Shown here piece after piece: positions 11,425 to 22,270 of a stretch of 64,000 bases of DNA (position 1 is the stretch's first letter; each line of letters starts with the position of its first letter). Position numbers and translations under genes: made by a program. The notes beneath the pieces are model-generated. The model worked only from the letters and a program-made list of their open reading frames with translations. It made no database searches and was not told the origin of the DNA. Source of the stretch: Odontocerum albicorne (taxonomy: Eukaryota; Arthropoda; Insecta; Trichoptera; Odontoceridae); the NCBI GenBank assembly GCA_949825065.1, contig OX463846.1:18730421-18794420 (forward strand). Reading direction: 5' to 3'.

Positions 11425-11893
11425 TCAGCAAGCATTTATTTCGTCCGCCGGTGTCGATCGAGGAATTACAGGTAATGCTTGCCTGAAATCTCCTGCAAGC
11501 AATATTAATGCGTTCCCAAATGGTCTAATGTTTCCACGCAAATCTCGCAATGATCGATCAAGAGCCTCGAGCGATTTTTTTGTGTGCCATTGTGCATTCA
11601 TCCCAAACAATAAGTTTGCATTTCTGCAATACGTTTCCCATGCCGGATGCTTTGGAAATGTTGCACTTGGGAGTTTCAATGAATCGCATGTTCAATGGCA
11701 ATTTCAAAGCGGAATGAGCAGTTCTTCCACCTGGTAGCAATGTCGCAGCTATTCCGGACAGCGCAATAGCTAAAGCTTTGCCATTTTGGGATCGAATTGC
11801 TGCCAGAATCAATCTAATTAGGAACGTTTTACCAGTTCCTCCTGGCGCATCTAAGAAGAAGATTTCTCTAGCCCCGTTATTGACAGTTTGCAT
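11425..11893 (-). pseudogene. Helitron PIF1-like helicase, N-terminal half, frameshifted
   Basis: The frame from 11893 contains Walker A APGGTGKT (11848-11825), then the LSGIAATLLPGGRTAHSA region and Walker B LIVWDE. A frameshift in a T-run near 11575-11582 moves the reading to a second frame. That frame continues with LEALDRSLRDLRG and GDFRQALPVIPRSTPADEI (to 11425). These are the first helicase motifs of the Helitron replication protein, which unwinds DNA at the replication fork. The C-terminal motifs are absent; the copy is cut at 11425 and followed by a leader and an N-terminal piece of the protein. Confidence 0.9.
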
Positions 11894-11944
11894 TATTTGA
11901 TCGTAAATGCCTTTTTACTTAAACGTTAGCATGGAAATATTTGA

Positions 11945-12319
11945 TTACACATACGACAAAAGATCACCCGTGTTGTAATTTTGTTCACAACGCAATTCTA
12001 CATCGAACGAAGCAGCAGCAGATCGATTCGGTGATGGCATTCCCAATTGATTGAGAACTTTGTTCGCGATTTCTAAGCACAAATCTTCAATCATTATAAA
12101 CGCTTTGTTGTAGATTTCTGCTGAGAAATCCATGTTCATATTTGAATTACCCTCGCGTATTCGATGGAAAATATCTTCAGCTATGTGCGATTTATATTTC
12201 TCCCATAACTCTATTGGACATGAAGGAGAGCAGGCGGTCAATATGATTGCAAACAATGCACAAAATGAAAGTATCGGAAACATTGAAAATGCTAAGTGAC
12301 ATAACCTGTAAATGAGCAA
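11945..12319 (-). pseudogene. Helitron protein, segment between Rep and helicase
   Basis: The minus frame reads FAIILTACSPSCPIELWEKY, then HIAEDIFHRIRE, MIEDLCLEIANKVLNQLGMP and SFDVELRCEQNYNTGDLLSYV. This is the linker that precedes the helicase in arthropod Helitrons. It belongs in front of 11893: between them, 11944-11894 still shows GIYDQIMQTVN but has two stops. The sequence that should come before it is found, on the other strand, at 27297-27761. Confidence 0.85.
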
Positions 12320-12359
12320 TGTTTTTTATTGCGTGATCAATCGACACATATCAATCCTG

Positions 12360-12447
12360 TTCTTCTTCAGTTTGATTTGCAATTACTCGTCGCATTGCTT
12401 CCGCTCCGCAAAGTAGGACGACGTAAGTTTGATCTTCTGCGAGGCAT
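12360..12447 (-). pseudogene. Helitron N-terminal fragment
   Basis: Read from about 12447 it starts MPRRRS and has the 'attgcaaatcaaactgaagaa' (IANQTEE) block found in the copy at 10870-11265, but with small deletions that shift frame. It is preceded by the same leader (12470-12500). It is joined after about 90 bp to the linker segment at 12319, so the Rep domain is deleted. Confidence 0.7.
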
Positions 12448-12839
12448 TATTTTGATGAACTAAAACAGATCGATTGCACTGAAAAAGAAGAAAGAAAGTT
12501 ATAACAAAAACATATAAAATTGCGAAACATTAAAAATGAAAATACACGAACTAAAAAACAAAAAAAAAATATTAACGAAATATTTCACTTCAAACGCAGA
12601 TCAATCGACACAGTTCAATTTTAACGCATTTCACGATATAATTTGAATTCAAATGAAAACCAATCGACACAGCTCAATTTCACCGCAAATTGCACTGAAA
12701 AATAAGAAAAACATTTAAAAAACGAAATGAAAGACAAAAGAAAATAAAATCAATAAATGAACGCAATTTTAAACGACACAGATTCACACAAAATAGCGCT
12801 AATATAAAATATTTAGTAAAGCGTGTGTTGCTTTTAGGT

Positions 12840-13188
12840 TCAACAGAGGGCGCTGTTTTTCAACACGCTCGTATTTGAATATTTAATATTTATTATTTAA
12901 TATTTAATTATTTAATATCTATTATTCAATATTAATATTCGAAATCAAAATGAAAATAAATCGAAATCTTTATTGCATGTGTTGCCGTTACGTTCAACAG
13001 AGGGCGCTCCCATTATATCGTCTGTTTTATATATATTTTTTATATACAACTGTATATAAAAAAGTATATATAAACATGAGCGTATTTGAATCCAACATTT
13101 TGTCAAAATTTCAAAGCAATCGGTAAAGAACTTTCGGAGATTTAAGATTTTTAACATACGAACATTTACATTTTTATTTATATATATA
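12840..13188 (-). repeat. Helitron 5' module, unit B
   Basis: On the minus strand it starts at 13188 directly after the CTAG of unit A. It carries the conserved 'aaaatgtaaatgttcg', 'tttcaaagcaatc' mirror sequence and two 'cagagggcgct' blocks, separated by (taatatt)-type AT-rich repeats. Confidence 0.7.
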
Positions 13189-13375
13189 CTAGCTGTACCC
13201 GGCCACGCGTTGCTGTGGCTCAGTCTGGTTACATGGAAAAGAAAGAAAAGATAAAGCACACGGTTCTAATATGTTTAATTTCACAATGCTTGTGGGTATA
13301 CAATATTTTTGATGTCTTTCAGCCAATCTCTTATCTGTCGCGTTCATCGCCGTGCTCGCAAATGATCGCGTCACT
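13189..13375 (-). pseudogene. Helitron 3' end of unit A with a short N-terminal remnant
   Basis: The frame ends HQKYCIPTSIVKLNILEPCA and SEPQQRVAGYS, the same tail as in 10870-11265. Again the TAG stop is the last three bases of the terminal CTAG (13189-13192). The hairpin GCCAC/GTGGC before the terminus is perfect. Only a trace of the basic N-terminal domain remains. Confidence 0.7.
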
Positions 13376-13489
13376 CCAAGAGGTCAATATACGATATGAT
13401 TTGAATTCAAATAAAAGATTGATTGCACTGAAATAGAAGAAAGAAAGTTATAACAAAAACTTATAAAATTGCGAAACATTAAAAAAGGA

Positions 13490-13790
13490 ACTGAATAATG
13501 TTGTTAAGTTCGTAGACGTCTTTGTTCTTGGCGGCAAGAATAACTCGTTCACGTTCGCCAATCGTGATTCTTATAATTGATTTGAATATTGGGAAATACT
13601 TTTTCAACCAATTCTTCTTTTGACATCACTAAATTGCAGAAGTTATGAGACAGTGAAATTCGTCCTGAGGTCATATCAACCGGCACCTTTCCGTTCCCAA
13701 TTTCCAGCAATTGATGTGAGAATATCTCAGCTGATCGATCGTTTTGCAGCTGGACACGTATTTGTCAAATATTTGTCAAATAGGAGTATT
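13490..13790 (-). pseudogene. Helitron helicase C-part fragment
   Basis: Minus strand from about 13780: RVQLQNDRSAEIFSHQLLEI, then GNGKVPVDMTSGRIS, CNLVMSKEELVEKVFPNIQI and NYKNHDW. A frameshift follows at 13555-13570, after which the AAKNKDVYELNNI block continues in another frame. This is the stretch after helicase motif III. It stops at the bases for NIIQ, then passes into a leader of the same sequence as at 28765 and 29305 on the plus strand. Confidence 0.85.
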
Positions 13791-14519
13791 GTTAAGGAAA
13801 TATTTGTCAAATAGGAGTATTGTTAAGGAAATACAGAGATAATCGGAACTAATTAAATGTTAAGCAAAGAGAGAGATTATTGGAATTAAGTAAATGTTAA
13901 AGCAAGACATTGCAAACTACACACGAATTGAATTTGAATGTGACATGTTGCATGCGTCATTAATGAACAATAAATATCGATTCTAATAAATAGCAAGTTA
14001 TTTAGGTAAATACATTACAAAAAACTAACAATAATGACAAATTAATACATCTTGTTACAAAATAACAAAAATTTGGCAATTCGTTTAAATGAAATATGAC
14101 GTTTGTCAAAAATGTACATACCATCACGCTGTCTATCTGAAGCAAATGATCACGTCACTCCAAGAGGTCAATTCACGATATGATTTGAATTCAAACGAAA
14201 ATCAATCAACACAATTCAATTTCACCGCTAATTGAACAGAAAAATAAAAAAATAAGTGAAACAGATATTCTTTAGAGGTACATGTCAACTACGCACATTA
14301 CGATATCAAGATGGCGAATAAATTATTTGGGATAGCGCAGATGGCGTTATTTTTCAATAAACGTCTTTGAAAATTTAATATTTATTATTTAAATACTTAA
14401 TATTAAATATTTTATTATTTAATATTTAATATTCAAAATCAAAATTGAACAGTGAAAATTTCAAAGCAATGTGAATAACTTTCGGAGATTTTTAATTAAC
14501 GAACATTTGCATTTTTATT

Positions 14520-15152
14520 TACAATATATAGATATTTAATATTTATTATTTAATATTTAATTATTTAATATTTAATTATTTAATATTTAATATTAATTCA
14601 GAAACGTCGAAAATGCAATGTGACATAACTGTCAAGTTAAGTTCGCCTGTGTCGCTGCAGGAGGCGCAAATGTTATTTTTTCTGATTTATAAACTTTTTT
14701 ATATACACCTGTATATAAATAAAAATATATAAACATTCTCGTATACGAATGCATCCTTTTGTCATTATTTCAAAGCGATCAGTGTAGAGCTTTCGGAGAT
14801 TAGAGATTTTTAATATACGAACCTTTACATTTTTATTTACATAGATATATAGATATTTAATATTTATTATTTGATATTTAATGTTTAATTATTTAATATT
14901 AATTCAGAAACGTCGAAAATGCAATGTGACATAACTGTCAAGTTAAGTTCGCATGTGTCGCTGCAGGAGGCGCAAACGTTATTTTTTCTGATTTATAAAC
15001 TTTTTTATATACACCTGTATATAAATAAAAATATATAAACATTCTCGTATACGAATGCAGCCTTTTGTCAAAATTTCAAAGCGATCTGTGTAGAACTTTC
15101 GGAGATTAGAGATTTTTAATATACGAACATTTACATTTTTATTTATATATAT
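14520..15152 (-). repeat. Three stacked Helitron 5' modules
   Basis: On the minus strand, 5' modules start at about 15152, 14853 and 14532. Each has 'aaataaaaatg', 'tctccgaaag' and 'tttgaaatttt', and the first two also have 'cgcctcctgcagcgacac'. Each ends in a run of taatatt-type AT repeats, into which the next 5' end is joined. The first two modules are nearly identical over about 270 bp. Confidence 0.75.
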
Positions 15153-16085
15153 TAAGACTGGTAATAAGTTTAACTAACTTGCCAAATGTTCTTCCTATGT
15201 TTCATGAGCTGTTTGTTCTATTTTAATAGTGTTTCGGATATTGACATCTTCAACATTTTAGAAAATGTTTTTAAAGAAAATATTTTTAGCTTTATTAGTA
15301 ATTGGAGTTAGTGGTTTCAGCTTAACAATTATTTCGTTAAATAATTTTTATTTCTTGTTACGTAATTGGATTTAATATGTATAGGCATGTAAGCTACGAG
15401 TATATAAAATAAAAAAATATAAAATCTTAAATATGAAATTTTACTCTCTATATTATTTAAAATATTAGTTAAATACTTTCAGTCTAAAATCTTTCCTAAT
15501 ATCCTTTCCTAATAACTTTCCCTTAATGTAGACGAATATCCTAAATAAACATATGTTATTCACCTTAAACACTGGGTCTCTAGCAAGCGCCACAATGTAA
15601 CGCTAGGATACGAGTACTTTCATAATTTAGTATTGATATACTTGAAATCTCATTATAATTGGATATTATCATTAAACATAAATCTTTTATTCATTAAATT
15701 CGTTTTAATATCGAATTCTTCCCGTGAAACCTTCACCAAATGGCAAAATATACTATAAATAATCAGAAAATAAATCGTGCTGTGAAACATTGGATATTCA
15801 AAAGACATAAATTAAACTCATTTTGAATTTTAAAAACCAAAGAAGATTAAAAACTAATACCAGATAATAAGGGTTATAAAAAGAGATGACTGTGTTGTAT
15901 TTTTTTTATATTTAGTAGGGAATCGTTTTTATGCAAAGCTGTATTGGAAATTTTCTAACAAAAATATTAAGAAAAATATGACATCTGTAGCGTTGTTCTT
16001 TTAAAAATAAATTAGCCTTATAATACAATACTTTGATTTTGAATGTATAGAGTACATACATATGTTACATACCTACATAGTACAG
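15153..16085. other. AT-rich, nothing recognised
   Basis: No frame, repeat or motif that I can name. Two of the over-represented TACTCGTA/TACGAGTA octamers are here (15395, 15609). Confidence 0.5.
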
Positions 16086-16575
16086 AGGATATGGTTGTAA
16101 AGGCGAAATTGCGGTATACTGGCCACGTGATACGCATGGGCGATCACAGACTCCCAAAACGCGTTTTGTACGGGGAAGTGGTGGGCAAGCGAAGAGTTGG
16201 TGGGCGGAGGAAGCGCTACAAGGACAGTGTGCGAGAGTCCCTTACTTTGTGCGGGGCGCCTGAGGACTAGGAGCAGGTGGCTCGGAACCGTGAGGGGTGG
16301 AGAGCCGTATGTTCTCGGGCTGATGGCGTCTCAGCGGCTAGACGTGTAAGAAACAGTCTGCGCGCTGGGAACATACGTTAGCATGGCCAGGCGGCTCAGC
16401 AGGGCCCGTATGTCTGTGGCGTTTGCTGTAGGGAGTGCGCATCCAGGATCGGGCTGTTCTCTCACAGAAGATCACACGATCGACGTGGGAGAATGGTTCA
16501 GGGCTGACGTTGGAGTGGCGAGGGGATCCTCGACTGTGAGGCCCGGCAATGATGATGACATACATACCATCACAC
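16086..16575 (+). pseudogene. LINE 3' end: C-terminal RT-associated region with C2H2 finger
   Basis: The frame reads LRYTGHVIRMGDHRLPKRVL, then YGEVVGKRRVGGRRKRYKD. This is the conserved block after reverse transcriptase in a large group of invertebrate LINEs. A TAG (16268-16270) and a second TAG (16379-16381) interrupt the same frame, which goes on to WEQ-like VARNREGWRAV and YVCGVCCRECASRIGLFSH. That last part is a classical zinc finger with spacing C-X2-C-X12-H-X3-H (16415-16480). The 3' tail ends in short gatgat repeats (about 16550-16560). The segment is GC-rich against its flanks, so it is a fairly young, 5'-truncated insertion. Its last 35-70 bases are shared with the SINEs at 3050 and 35720. 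Confidence 0.8.
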
Positions 16576-16639
16576 ATGTCCGTTTTGCTATAAGCAAAGA
16601 GTACAGATTTACCTAGATACCTTTCTATTCATCCACACA

Positions 16640-16912
16640 GCTCTTTACCTCGTCCAAATCCATATACGTACTATGTTGCATATAATGGTTATCTGGTTCT
16701 CATTCTTCTTACTTTTCTCTCAATCAAAATTCCTCCAACTATCTCCTACAACTATTTTTTCAGTCTACCTCTTATTCACTCACCATTAATTTCAGGCATA
16801 AATAAATACAAGTATATTTCTTTCATTAGTGTTTCGCAACTAATTCTCTTAAAGTGACCAAACCATTTCAAAAAATCTTTCATAATTCGACTTCATACGC
16901 CCATATAAAAAA
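16640..16912 (-). pseudogene. Old LINE relic, region after RT
   Basis: Minus strand: LKWFGHFKRISCETLMKEIY (about 16885-16825), a decayed LRWFGHVERMSDDRLTKRIY motif, followed by an EINGE.IRGRLKK stretch that resembles the basic block. Many stops interrupt the frame. It lies tail-to-tail with the LINE at 16086-16575 and is much older. Confidence 0.6.
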
Positions 16913-18619
16913 AACCGGTGTCCTTTTATCTGATCATTTTTTACGTCATTTAAAATGAAAATATTGTGATATAATGTGAAAATAACTGAATATTTGTTTA
17001 TGTTTTACGCAAGCCACATATTTATTTTCTTAATAAGTGTATTCATTTTGCATTATATTCTAAAACTTCATGAATTGAAAACATCCTTTAAAATAAAAAT
17101 TTAAGGAATGTTGAGTAACACAGTTAAATGTTTATTATTCGGATTCATTCTGTGGTAGCAAAGCTCAAGAAGTGACAAGTATACACCTGAAATCCGAGAT
17201 AATGTAACTTTACTGTATCGAGAAGTTACATATACAGGTGTTTCTTGGAACTTTCAAAGACATAAATTTTCATTGGTGTTCACAACGATGGTAATATTGA
17301 AAATGTTCCAAGTCTCGGAGAATTCCATCTATTTTACAACCGTTTTCTTAGGCCTGGCAGACACTTTATCTGAATATTTAAATTTACTGCTTCATAAATT
17401 GTATGGATTTATGGAAAAGTTGACGCCAGTATCTCTTATGCTTAACGTTCTTTGATAAACAAACTGGTGTCCTAGGTTCGATACCCAGCAGATTCAACAC
17501 GTGAGTTGGATTCATTATTAAATATTTTTTTATCTCCAAATTATTTTTTTCATGGAGCTTATAAGCGTACTCCGTATGGAAACATAATATCACTGCTTGA
17601 TGATGTGTTCATATATTTTGTATTTAATTTTAATGTTATTGTACTGTGTACATACAATATTGCTGGTTTATTACTATATGTCAACCTCTTCCAACCAACG
17701 AAACAATTGTATTGCGAAGTTTGATTTAAAGGTGAAGGGCTTTCATTTTATTTAGAGAAAATAACACTAAGATACCATAAAAATAAAAATAAAACAAAAT
17801 TTAAAACAATACTTATTTAAGAAATTCGATGACTTCGAAGAGAAAAGATAATTGAAAAGAAGGATAGTGAAAAAACAGGAAAAACTACTTTATGTCCCTA
17901 CAGATAGATGTGATTTTTTTTAATTCGCCTTAAGAGACACGTCAATGACGGTACGAGTCTTATATAAGCTGGATCCAGATTCTAACAGCATGAACAATAA
18001 AAGATAATGTTAAAAATTAAGAGTTTTTGTGCCTCATTAAATAAATTCTACAGATGCAATGCATAAATAAGCTATTTTAATATGCTCAATGAAATACTGC
18101 ACCAGATTAAACTTGAATGGAATGTCTTGCATTATTATTTTCGCAGAGAGACAATGAGCTCAAATTTCACCCATAGTATTAAAAGAGCTCATTTGAATCT
18201 GCGTGTGAGACTCGGGACCAATTAAGGCCGAATATGAGATCGTAGATTCTAAACTTTTCCGCTAAACCCATAAAACGTCCAGGATTTATTGATGTGACAG
18301 TTTTTATGTTACTTCATCAAATATGGTTTATTAGCTATTCTACAAAAACCTAATTTGATGCCCGGTTTCACAATTAAACGTACGTAAACAAAAAAAAATT
18401 GTACGCTTCATCTTTCGAACTTTCCGAATTGGTGATTCCGATATATCGAAGAAATTGGCCGAGAGATAATATTTTCTTCAGCCAAAGTAATCGAGCCTTC
18501 TGGTTTAGAACAGAAGTAGGCAGGGAGCTCGCGGTTCTTCATTGCACGTATTGGCAGCACTGCCGCAGGTTAAGAGGTAAAAACACTCACGCAAATAATC
18601 AGCGTGTGCGAATATTTTT
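16913..18619. other. Nothing firm; possible SINE trace
   Basis: 17465-17495 has 'aggttcgatacccagc', a B-box-like string, but there is no recognisable A box or SINE body. 18400-18570 is a higher-complexity stretch with an 88-codon frame of no known family. Confidence 0.4.
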
Positions 18620-18735
18620 ACTAGGTGAACTCTTTAACAAGACTTTTACAGGAACTCTTTTTTAGACTAAAATCGGAAAGTGAATCCCAAGTCAAGCGTC
18701 TTATCAACCAGGTCACGAAGGTGGCCCATCAGTTA
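18620..18735 (-). mobile_element. SINE fragment with tRNA head
   Basis: Minus strand: 'accttcgtgacctggttgataagacgcttgac', an A-box-type head of the family at 22815-23016. The body after it is strongly decayed. Confidence 0.5.
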
Positions 18736-18846
18736 ACATACTTCCATTCTGTACATATGTGCAAATATTTCAGACTAGCATTTTTTTAGGTTATCGATAA
18801 ATTCCCTCGCAATCCAGTTTTACTCTATATAAGTCCAAGCAAAGCG

Positions 18847-18966
18847 AAGGTAAGTTTCCCTTAATTTTTCATGTAAGGTTAGGAAGGTAAGTTTCCCTTA
18901 ATTTTTCATGTTAGGTTAGGTTAGGTTAGGAAGTTAAGGTTCCCTAAATTTTTCATGTAAGGTTAG
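18847..18966 (+). repeat. Three direct repeats with an internal (TTAGG)4
   Basis: Copies begin at 18847, 18884 and 18931 and share 'aaggtaagtttcccttaatttttcatg'-type sequence and 'aggttagg'. Between copies 2 and 3 lie four perfect TTAGG units (18911-18930). TTAGG is the usual insect telomere repeat. Confidence 0.75.
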
Positions 18967-20682
18967 TGATAGGTTGCATTTTTTTGATAAATATGTCCTG
19001 GTATATAAAATTCATTATTAGTCCTTCTTCCACAGTTCTAGGGTAAACCGCTTGATGAAACCCATCCATCTAATTGTAGGGCATCTTTGTAACTTTTTGG
19101 TGAATCGTAGTCTCTACCCATTATTTGACATACGAGCAATATATTCCTGCCATATTCCACTTGAACCAGGCAATCTTTTCCACAACGTCCCACAGTTCAT
19201 TTTTGTTACTAATTTATTCGTTTCTTAAGAAGAACTCCTGTTTTTTATTTGTCATATCAAAAATGTTTGTTTGTATGTATACTTTTAAATACGAATCAAA
19301 CAAAAATTTATAAATGAAACTTATTTATAAGTTATTTAATTAGCAAATTAGGTCAAGTTGATGATACATTAAGAAAAATTATTAATCTCAAAAGTAATGT
19401 GATTGTTTGAGTACAGACAGTCTACGGACATTATTTTATGTCATTGATAATTCCAACTTAGGATATTTATAACATATTTAGTAAGAGAATAGCACCATTT
19501 TCATACTTTTTCAATATATTTTGAACTTCGCTTACAAAAAAAATATCGATACAGAATATCTGGAAATAAAGAATCAGATTGTCATAAACATCTTTGTAAA
19601 TAAGTAAGGCTTGAAGAAAGTATAATAAGTAAGGCTTGTGGGATATTTCCTATTTGCAACTTAAAATTTTCCCAACTTTTTAAGAATGGCAACATATTTC
19701 AAGTGAAATGTACACCGTGTTGAACTTTGCCACATAAGTACATACATTTGCTTCATTATAAGTTGAAACGTTTCGTTTTTGAAAAGCACCAAGTAGAAAA
19801 TTGTTCTCGACGAGCGCGTATTGCATGACATAAATTCACCTGCACATAAGCCACTGTAAAATTGGCTGCCAACATAGGTATATGTGAATATTTTGGGGTC
19901 ACTGTTGAACGTTGGCAAGTCCACATTTTAACTAAATGACGACAAAGAAAATACATGTGTTCAATTACATTAGAATCATATAAAATTTATATGTCCCATA
20001 ATTTTTCTTAAATCTGAGTTAAAGATGCACGTTTTAACTATTATTTTTTTTTGTCAGTAAGCCATTTTTATGCGTCAGTACATTACGAATAATTTTAAAT
20101 TTAATGTGGTGTAAATTTGAAAGAATTTTACGAGAAATTAAACATACCTAATATATAAGCTGACACATCTACATAACAACTTTATGGGACTTACTAACCA
20201 GAAGTAACTCCACGATATATGCCGGTGTTTTCGTATGTGGCGCACAATGTTTGCATTCCACATAATGGCATGCAACTTCTCTCGCGTGTGAGCGCCACCC
20301 GAGAAAACTTGTGTGACAGGAAAAATGGCATTTCTCTGCCGTACCCACGGTGGTCTCAAGCAACATGAGGTGCCAAAAACATATTTCAAAACTGTAAAAA
20401 AAATCATCTACCAATTTATTTAACGTTATTTTTTAACGCCGAACGAGAACGTTCTAAGTTATGTAGCCACTAGGTACCAGGCAAACAATAAATTCGCCAT
20501 CGAATAATTTATAGTTCCGAATCAATTAAATAGGGCGAGGTATTATGGCAGATTTTTTTTCTGTTGCGGGTCATGTGGCATGAAATGGTCTACATATAAG
20601 TGTATGAGATAGGGGTGACGTGTGCAGCTTTAAAAATCCCTTGAAGACAACCTTTTATGGGAAGTCTAATCAAAATTTATAA
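18967..20682. other. Nothing recognised; one higher-complexity block
   Basis: 20200-20380 has higher GC and complexity than its surroundings. Overlapping minus frames of 81 and 89 codons cover it, with no domain I can name. The rest is AT-rich. Confidence 0.4.
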
Positions 20683-20800
20683 TTATATATGAACACTATA
20701 CACACATTACGCCAAAAACAGAATGTGCTACTATCACATATTGGAAGATCTACAAAATTTATTTCCGACTTTTCGACTTCCTATCCTTACATTCAAGTTA
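20683..20800 (+). repeat. Dispersed repeat of unknown type, copy 1
   Basis: 'atatgaacacta..cacaca' followed by 'ctactatcacatat' and 'gatctacaaaatttattt' is shared in the same order with 58370-58490 and 58675-58790, by eye at about 75% identity. It has no coding signal in any copy. Confidence 0.5.
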
Positions 20801-21443
20801 TCTATATTTTTATTTTGTAATATCAATATAAGTGGTTTCAAATCCGACTTAGAGCGCCCTTGAGGAGAACTTGCTCTCTTAACGACGCTATATAAATTGC
20901 CCTTCGATTGTTATACATGTTTTATTGTTATATTGGCAATAATAACTATAAAGACTGTCAATCATATAAGAATCGACAATCATACTAACCTTTTTTACAG
21001 GAGCTTACTTTTACATCAATTCAAAAATTAATATTGGCATCCCACGATGTATATAACCATCCAAAGTTCTTCGTCTATACTGTTACCTAACTGCAAAAAT
21101 GTTTTAAATACACCATTCAGGTTTTATTTTATTTTATTTGTTGTAGAGACACAAATTTTTTTGGAATTTTATTTCAATATTTTTACTGTTTTTAGTTCTC
21201 ATTTTTTAATATCTTGAAAACCTAGACTTTTCAATACTATCCTTTGAGCAACTCTTCTAAAAATATTTATATTATTCTTCACGTTTCCGTAAAAAAAAAC
21301 CCACATGCGTTAGGTCATGTAATTGTTTGCAGTTTTATGGATTGAAGACTATTGTCAAATGTTACTCTATTTCTGCATTCGAACTTTTCCAGTATAGCTT
21401 TCGTACGATATTATCATGATACTGCAGTTTATTTCTCTTGATA
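20801..21443. other. AT-rich, nothing recognised
   Basis: Spacer up to the TA at 21442-21443, where the second mariner begins. Confidence 0.45.
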
Positions 21444-22270
21444 CGAGGCGTATTCAGAAAGTAAGTGTACTGAGGCTCTCACGACCGGATGGATTTTATT
21501 TTCGACACGTTGGCTACACTTCCGTGTAGCCTGACCCTTCCCCTCCACAACGAGACCAGTTCGAGGTCAGTACGTTGAGAAGTGTCGACGCAACAACACG
21601 TTTCGTGAAAAATGTCAATCCAATCTCCCGCCAAGTGCGAAATACGCGGCGTCATCCGTTATCTCGTTTGGAAGGGAAAACCTCCGGTTGAGGTTTATAA
21701 TGAGGTGAAAACTGCATATGGTGATAAAGCTATGAATCGTACGAGTGTGTACAAGTGGTGTCGCGAGTTTAAAAACGGTCGTACGTCTATGCATGATGAT
21801 CAGAGGAGCGGAAGACCTTCAATTGTGACTGACGAAATTGTTTTGGGACTGTCAAGGCATAATTTTAATTGAATATATGCCTCAAGGGGAGACCATCAAC
21901 TCTGTAAGATACTGTGATACCCTAAAAAAATTGCGGAGGGAGATTCAGAACAAGAGGAGAGGCATGCTGACAAAAGAAGTCTGCCTGCTGCACGACAATG
22001 CAAGACCACACACGGCCAACGCCACGAAGGAACTGCTCGCTTCGTTTAAATGGGATGTCCTGAACCATTCCGCGCATTCCCCTGACCTAGCACCTTCAGA
22101 TTACTATCTCTTTACCTCCCTGAAGCTGCACATGGGTGGAAAAAGGTTTTCAACCGACGAGGAGGTAAAGGAGGAGGTGGAGAAGTGGACGGAGGGGTTG
22201 GCGGGAAACTAGTAGAAGGAAGCAGCCCACGGAATTTGAACATCATTTCAATGACAATGGTAATTGAACA
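21444..22270 (+). mobile_element. Second mariner family, internally deleted and 3'-truncated
   Basis: The left terminus CGAGGCGTATTCAGAAAG starts at 21444, right after a TA. The matching inverted repeat is not found downstream, so the right end is lost or too decayed to see. The transposase is reduced to its two ends. The element belongs to a different mariner lineage from the one at 666-1940: the termini and the proteins differ throughout. Confidence 0.8.
21612..22212 (+). pseudogene. Mariner transposase with its middle deleted
   Basis: The ATG at 21612 (MSIQSPAKCEIRGVIRYLVW) opens a 77-residue helix-turn-helix region ending SGRPSIVTDEIV. Near 21838-21845 the sequence jumps, in another frame, to FWDCQGIILIEYMPQGETIN. 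Roughly the whole segment with the first catalytic Asp (the GDE.W motif) is missing. The C-terminal part keeps LLHDNARPHTA (second Asp) and SPDLAPSD (third Asp), which are 34 residues apart. The frame ends at 22212, ahead of the usual C-terminus. It cannot encode an active enzyme. Confidence 0.88.

Larger units (their letters stand above)
10870..15152 (-). mobile_element. Head-to-tail Helitron array (two units)
   Basis: Reading the minus strand, unit A runs from about 15152 to the CTAG at 13192-13189, and unit B from 13188 to the CTAG at 10873-10870. Each 3' end has the Helitron form: a short GC-rich hairpin about 10 bases before CTRR (CTAG), followed by T. Each 5' end has the module 'TATATAAATAAAAATG' followed by 'CTCCGAAAG', as at the clean 5' terminus 26261. 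Inside are broken pieces of the Rep/helicase protein in permuted order. There is no intact autonomous protein, so this is a non-autonomous or dead array. Confidence 0.85.

Noticed and set aside
12883..14600. AT-repeat blocks as an origin or centromere satellite
   Set aside because: They are explained as the AT-rich closing tracts of repeated Helitron 5' modules.
20138..20414. Overlapping minus frames of 89 and 81 codons
   Set aside because: Two frames over the same bases with no domain; at most a conserved noncoding block.
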